A stretch of DNA of 64,000 nucleotides. Origin: Allobosea sp. CS1GBMeth4 (lineage in GTDB: Bacteria > Pseudomonadota > Alphaproteobacteria > Rhizobiales > Beijerinckiaceae). The notes below the pieces were generated by a model, which made no database searches, had not been told where the DNA came from, and saw only the letters and a list, made by a program, of their open reading frames with translations. Location of the stretch: NCBI RefSeq assembly GCF_900185715.1, contig NZ_FYAS01000054.1, positions 1 to 64,000 of the forward strand, in the 5' to 3' direction. Shown piece after piece: positions 60,071 through 64,000 of the stretch. Position numbers and translations under genes: made by a program. The number at the start of each line of letters is the position of its first letter. Position 1 is the stretch's first letter.

Positions 60071-61564
60071 ATGGCGACGATCACAGACGGTCTCATTCGC
60101 GACGGTTTCACCTTCGACGACGTGCTGCTGGAGCCGGGCCCGTCGGAGGTGATGCCGGGCGATGTCGACATCTCGACCAAGCTCACCAAGACCATCTCGC
60201 TCAACCTGCCGATCATCGCCTCGGCGATGGATACGGTCACGGAGGCGAAGATGGCGATCGCGATGGCGCAGGCCGGCGGCCTCGGCGTCGTCCATCGCAA
60301 TCTCGACCCAGAGCAGCAGGCCGCCCAGGTCCGCCTCGTCAAGAAGTTCGAATCGGGGATGATCGCCAACCCGATCACCATCCATCCGGACGAGACGCTC
60401 GCCGATGCGCTGGCGCTGATGAAGAACAACGGCATCTCCGGCATCCCGGTGGTCGAGCGCGGCCCGCAGGGGCACAAGGGGCGGCTCGTCGGCATCCTGA
60501 CCAATCGCGACGTGCGCTTCGCCGCCAATCCCGACCAGCCCGTCGCCGAGCTGATGACGAAGGACCGGCTGATCACCGTGCGCGAGGGCGTCAGCCCCGA
60601 CGAGGCCCGCCGCCTGCTGCACCAGTTCCGCATCGAGAAGCTGCTGGTCGTCGACGACCATTTCCGCTGCATCGGCCTGATCACCGTCAAGGACATGGAG
60701 AAGCAGGTCACGCATCCGAACGCGGCCAAGGACGGCCAGGGACGGCTGCTCGTCGCGGCGGCGACCACCACCGGCGATCTCGGCTTCGAGCGCTCGGAGA
60801 TGCTGATCGATGCCGGCGTCGACATCATCGTCGTCGACACCGCCCATGGCCATTCCGCCAAGGTGCTCGAGGCGGTGACGCGGGTGAAGAAGCTCTCCAA
60901 CGCCGTGCAGGTCGTGGCCGGCAACGTCGCCACCGCCGGCGGCGCGCAGGCCCTGATCGACGCCGGCGCGGACGCGATCAAGGTCGGCATCGGCCCGGGC
61001 TCGATCTGCACCACCCGCATCGTCGCAGGCGTCGGCGTGCCGCAGCTCACCGCGGTGATGGACGCGGCCTCGGCGGCGCAGAAGGCGGGCATCCCGATCA
61101 TCGCCGATGGCGGCATCAAATATTCGGGCGACCTCGCCAAGGCGCTCGCCGCCGGAGCCGCCTGCGCCATGGTCGGCTCGCTGCTCGCCGGGACCGACGA
61201 GACGCCGGGCGAAACCTTCCTCTACCAGGGGCGCTCCTACAAGGCCTATCGCGGCATGGGCTCGGTCGGCGCAATGGCGCGCGGCTCGGCCGACCGCTAT
61301 TTCCAGCAGGACATCAAGGACGCGCTGAAGCTGGTTCCGGAGGGCATCGAGGGCCAGGTCGCCTATAAGGGGCCGGTCTCGAGCGTGCTGCACCAGCTCG
61401 CCGGCGGCCTGCGCGCGGCGATGGGCTATGTCGGCGGCCGCAATCTCGAGGATTACCGGAACAAGGCGCGCTTCATCCGCATCACCAGCGCCGGCCTGCG
61501 CGAGAGCCATGTCCACGACGTGACGATCGTGCGGGAGAGCCCGAACTATCCGACGCGGTCCTGA
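60071..61564 (+). CDS. guaB: IMP dehydrogenase
   Basis: A 497-residue enzyme that oxidises IMP to XMP, the committing step of GMP synthesis. The catalytic Cys313 is in GPGSICTTRIV. The TIM barrel is interrupted by two CBS domains at about 95-205 (PITIHPDETLADALALMKNN). The flap is the YRGMGSVGAM region. GGAG sits six bases before ATG at 60071; a TTG two codons earlier is in frame. No guaA follows. Confidence 0.98.
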   Translation: MATITDGLIRDGFTFDDVLLEPGPSEVMPGDVDISTKLTKTISLNLPIIASAMDTVTEAKMAIAMAQAGGLGVVHRNLDPEQQAAQVRLVKKFESGMIANPITIHPDETLADALALMKNNGISGIPVVERGPQGHKGRLVGILTNRDVRFAANPDQPVAELMTKDRLITVREGVSPDEARRLLHQFRIEKLLVVDDHFRCIGLITVKDMEKQVTHPNAAKDGQGRLLVAAATTTGDLGFERSEMLIDAGVDIIVVDTAHGHSAKVLEAVTRVKKLSNAVQVVAGNVATAGGAQALIDAGADAIKVGIGPGSICTTRIVAGVGVPQLTAVMDAASAAQKAGIPIIADGGIKYSGDLAKALAAGAACAMVGSLLAGTDETPGETFLYQGRSYKAYRGMGSVGAMARGSADRYFQQDIKDALKLVPEGIEGQVAYKGPVSSVLHQLAGGLRAAMGYVGGRNLEDYRNKARFIRITSAGLRESHVHDVTIVRESPNYPTRS

Positions 61565-61600
61565 CGAGGGATCGCCTGCCGGCTATCTTCTGTTCATCCC

Positions 61601-61626
61601 GCATCGGGTTTCCCGGGCCCCGATGC
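61601..61626 (+). other. Hairpin between guaB and the MAPEG gene
   Basis: Perfect arms GCATCGGG (61601-61608) and CCCGATGC (61619-61626) with a ten-base GC-rich loop. No T-run follows. It sits just before the ribosome site of the MAPEG gene. Confidence 0.5.
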
Positions 61627-61643
61627 TTCGAGACGAGGCCGAC

Positions 61644-62054
61644 ATGACGCTCAAGCTGATCTATCCGGCGCTGGCCCAGATCCTGTGGAGCTTCGTCGTC
61701 CTCGTCATCGTGTTCCTGCGGCGCCGAAAGGCGTTCGCCGACCGCGAGGTCGGGCTCGCCGACGTCGCGGTCTCGCCGGAACGTTACCCGGAGCCGGCGC
61801 GGCTCGCCGCGGCGAACTTCAGTAATCAGTTCGAGACGCCGGTGTTGTTCTTCGCGCTCACGCTGATCGCGATCCATGTCGGCGCCACCGGCTACGTCAT
61901 GGCGGCGCTGGCCTGGGGTTATGTCGCGAGCCGCATCGTCCATACACTGATCCATACCGGCAGCAATCGGCTGCAGCAGCGGGCGCTCGTCTTCACGATC
62001 GGCGTCGTGTGCTTGTTCTTCATGTGGATCGGCATCGTGATCGCTGTCGTCTGA
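61644..62054 (+). CDS. MAPEG family membrane protein
   Basis: A 136-residue inner-membrane protein with four hydrophobic helices. The family pattern RLAAANFSNQFETPVLFFAL and SRIVHTLIHTGSNRLQQRAL matches bacterial MAPEG proteins (membrane-associated eicosanoid and glutathione metabolism). ATG at 61644 follows GAGG; a start at 61623 lies inside the hairpin. Activity is unknown. Confidence 0.92.
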   Translation: MTLKLIYPALAQILWSFVVLVIVFLRRRKAFADREVGLADVAVSPERYPEPARLAAANFSNQFETPVLFFALTLIAIHVGATGYVMAALAWGYVASRIVHTLIHTGSNRLQQRALVFTIGVVCLFFMWIGIVIAVV

Positions 62055-62177
62055 GCAGTTCTTCTTCGTGCACGCAAGACGTGTGGCGGCGCATCCGATC
62101 CGCCATTTTCCATCCCTGTCACGTCGTGGCTACAGCGGGCGATAAACCGTATCGGACACTTGTCAGCAAAACACGCG

Positions 62178-62207
62178 GTCTTCATGCTAAATACTTGCGG
62201 TGAAGAC
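62178..62207 (+). promoter_or_regulatory. Inverted repeat before the RND operon
   Basis: Perfect seven-base arms GTCTTCA (62178-62184) and TGAAGAC (62201-62207) with an AT-rich 16-base spacer that includes TAAATA. It lies 60 bases before the adaptor start in the 186-base gap, where an operator for a TetR/MarR-type repressor would be expected. No such regulator gene is adjacent. Confidence 0.4.
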
Positions 62208-62267
62208 GATTAGGAGACCGGCCGTCCGGATGCGCTGGACATGGCCTCTCCGGGTGCAAGGCTTTCG

Positions 62268-63533
62268 ATGGCTGTGCTGACTTTCGGGCGTGTGGCTCTG
62301 GTCTCGGCCGCAGGCGTTCTCGCCGCGGGCGCGTTTCTTCATTACACCGGGCGCCAGATTCCCTGGCCGCTCGACCAGGTTCCTTTCGGCAAGGTGATCC
62401 CGGGACCGGCCAAGCCGGCCGCGACCGCTGCGGCACCTGCTCCCAGCGGCGGCCGCTCCGGCCAGGCCAACCGGCCGCCGGTGACCATCGTGAGCGCCAG
62501 GGCCGAGCGCCGGCCGATGCCCGTCAGGATCGACGCCATCGGAACGGTGCAGGCGATCTCGACGGTGAACATCCGCTCCCGGGTCGACAGCCAGATCATG
62601 GCGGTCGAGTTTCGCGACGGCGCCACGGTGAACAAGGGCGACGTGCTGTTCCGGCTGGATTCGCGCCAGCTCGAGGCGCAATTGCGCCAGGCCGAGGCCA
62701 ATGTCGCCCGCGACAAGGCGTCGCTGATCGCGGCGGAAGCCGATCTGCGCCGTGCCGAAGAGCTTTCGCGCCGCGAGATCGCCACCGACCAGCGCCTGGA
62801 CACGGCCCGGACGGCGGTGAGCACCCTGCGCGCCGCGATCCGCGGCGGCGAGGCCGCCGTCGACAGCCTGCGGGTCCAGCTCAGCTACTACACCATCACC
62901 GCCCCCGTTTCCGGGCGCGTCGGGGTCGCCGGGCTGAAGGAAGGCAATATCGCCAAGAGCGGCGACAGTTCGGCCACGCTGGCGACGATCAACCAGATCG
63001 ACCCGATCTATGTCAGCTTCGCCGTGGCGCAGCGCTACCTGCCCGAGATCCGCGAGGCGATGCAGGCGAAGACGGCGGCCGTGCTGGCGACCCAGCATGG
63101 CGTCGGCAAGAGCGTCGAGGGCACGATCGCGGTGATCGACAACGCGGTCGATGCGACGACCGGCACGATCCAGATGCGCGCGAGCTTCGACAATCCGGCG
63201 GAGACGCTCTGGCCGGGAGCCCTCTGCCAGGTCCGGCTGACGCTGAGGATCGAGCCCGACGCCGTCACCGTGCCGCGCGAAGCCGTCCAGACCGGGCAGA
63301 ACGGCGCCTACGTCTTCGTCATCGAGGGCGGCGTCGCCCGTGCCCGGCCGGTCGTGGTTTCACGCAATGTCGACGATCGCGCCGTCGTCGCGTCGGGGCT
63401 GAGCGGCGGCGAGACGGTGGTGATCGACGGGCAACTGCTCCTCACCGAAGGCGCGCGCACCATCGAACGGGGCCGGGGCGGACAGAGCCCGCCGCCGGCG
63501 AACCTGACCTCCCAGCGCGGGAGCGCCGGCTGA
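62268..63533 (+). CDS. RND efflux periplasmic adaptor (MdtA/HlyD type)
   Basis: A 421-residue membrane-fusion protein that links an RND pump to an outer-membrane channel. The N-terminal anchor is GRVALVSAAGVLAAGAFLHY. The biotinyl-lipoyl halves (IRSRVDSQIMAVEFRDGATV and GDVLFRLDSRQ) flank a coiled-coil hairpin (QAEANVARDKASLIAAEADL). The barrel and membrane-proximal domains follow. ATG at 62268 has AAGG upstream; ATG at 62241 is also in frame. Its stop overlaps the pump gene by one base (TGATG). Confidence 0.94.
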   Translation: MAVLTFGRVALVSAAGVLAAGAFLHYTGRQIPWPLDQVPFGKVIPGPAKPAATAAAPAPSGGRSGQANRPPVTIVSARAERRPMPVRIDAIGTVQAISTVNIRSRVDSQIMAVEFRDGATVNKGDVLFRLDSRQLEAQLRQAEANVARDKASLIAAEADLRRAEELSRREIATDQRLDTARTAVSTLRAAIRGGEAAVDSLRVQLSYYTITAPVSGRVGVAGLKEGNIAKSGDSSATLATINQIDPIYVSFAVAQRYLPEIREAMQAKTAAVLATQHGVGKSVEGTIAVIDNAVDATTGTIQMRASFDNPAETLWPGALCQVRLTLRIEPDAVTVPREAVQTGQNGAYVFVIEGGVARARPVVVSRNVDDRAVVASGLSGGETVVIDGQLLLTEGARTIERGRGGQSPPPANLTSQRGSAG

Positions 63534-64000
63534 TGAACCTGCCCGAGCTCTGCATCCGTCGCCCGGTCATGACGACCCTGCTGATGGCGACGTTCCTGAT
63601 CTTCGGGCTGTTCGCCTTCAAGCAGCTGCCGGTCGCGGCGCTGCCCCGGGTCGATTTCCCGACCATCAATGTCAGCGCCCGCCTGCCCGGCGCCAGCCCG
63701 GAGACGATGGCCTCCTCGGTCGCCGCGCCGCTCGAGCGCGAATTCGCCTCGATCTCGGGCATCACCTCGATGTCCTCGGTCTCGCAGCAGGGCTCGACCT
63801 CGATCACGCTGCAGTTCGACCTCAACCGCAATATCGACGGCGCCGCGCTCGACGTGCAGGCCGCGCTGAGCGCGACCGTGCGCCGCCTGCCGCCGGAGCT
63901 CCCTGCCCCGCCGAGCTTCCGTAAGGTCAACCCGGCCGACCAGCCGGTGCTGTTCATGGTGCTGACCTCGGCGACCAAGCCGCTCTACGAGGTCCATGAA
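63533..64000 (+). CDS. RND efflux pump inner-membrane subunit, N-terminal part (cut by window edge)
   Basis: The first 156 residues of an HAE1-type permease. It begins MNLPELCIRRPVMTTLLMA, then the first membrane helix and the porter domain start (LPRVDFPTINVSARLPGASP). ETMASSVAAPLERE and the GSTSITLQFDLNRNIDGAAL segment are typical of MdtB/MdtC-like pumps. Translation is coupled to the adaptor gene. The remaining about 880 residues lie outside the window. Confidence 0.95.
   Translation, partial: MNLPELCIRRPVMTTLLMATFLIFGLFAFKQLPVAALPRVDFPTINVSARLPGASPETMASSVAAPLEREFASISGITSMSSVSQQGSTSITLQFDLNRNIDGAALDVQAALSATVRRLPPELPAPPSFRKVNPADQPVLFMVLTSATKPLYEVHE

Overview
The window is dense, high-G+C, single-copy chromosomal DNA of the kind found in Alphaproteobacteria. 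Gene content points to the order Hyphomicrobiales (Rhizobiales), and a Bosea-like genome is my best guess. Supporting signs are SdhE, a zinc-less short MetRS, an IalB family protein, DUF2849-cysI-DUF934, a perfect TTAA-N7-TTAA CtrA-type box, and dispersed intergenic palindromes of a rhizobial type. The genus is an inference from style and gene order, not from a marker gene.

Layout. 1-56 is the first 56 bases of an IS5-type transposase gene that runs off the left edge. 124-4171 holds a LysR regulator divergent from a RidA protein, recG, and sdhE. 4351-7899 is mfd. 8025-15021 holds an AMP-binding-like protein, a YejA-like peptide-binding protein, an IalB family protein, mazG, arfB-recX and a Bug/TctC binding protein. 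15295-21548 is a minus-strand housekeeping run, transcribed dac-tmk-holB and then metG-tatD-MBL hydrolase, with overlapping or nearly touching ends. rlpA and tRNA-Ser(TGA) follow. 23366-27949 is a set of small stress or accessory genes plus a DUF898 membrane protein, an M48 protease and a GFA protein.

28441-36552 is a complete high-affinity potassium system, kdpFABC plus kdpDE, preceded by a 27-codon hydrophobic microORF and a tandem repeat that may be the KdpE site. 37280-47379 is a sulfur island: DUF2849, sulfite reductase, DUF934, a 59-codon membrane ORF translationally coupled to siroheme synthase cysG, the sulfate ABC importer (sbp, cysT, cysW, cysA), then OsmC, sulfurtransferase and GFA joined by ATGA overlaps. 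Sulfate import, sulfite reduction and siroheme supply are together here, but no ATP sulfurylase, APS/PAPS reductase or CysJ lies in the window. 47487-64000 holds rimO, a quinone oxidoreductase, a SulP transporter, a UbiH-type hydroxylase, a CaiB/racemase enzyme, an AEC transporter, tRNA-Glu(TTC), recJ, a DHA2-type MFS exporter, a small secreted protein, guaB, a MAPEG protein and the start of an RND efflux operon that is cut by the right edge.

No rRNA, CRISPR array, prophage or clear foreign island is visible. The unusual signals are mostly small: two families of intergenic palindromic repeats (one copy sits inside the kdp operon), several microORFs with good ribosome sites, and a handful of strong palindromes in front of sulfur, rimO, rlpA and RND genes.
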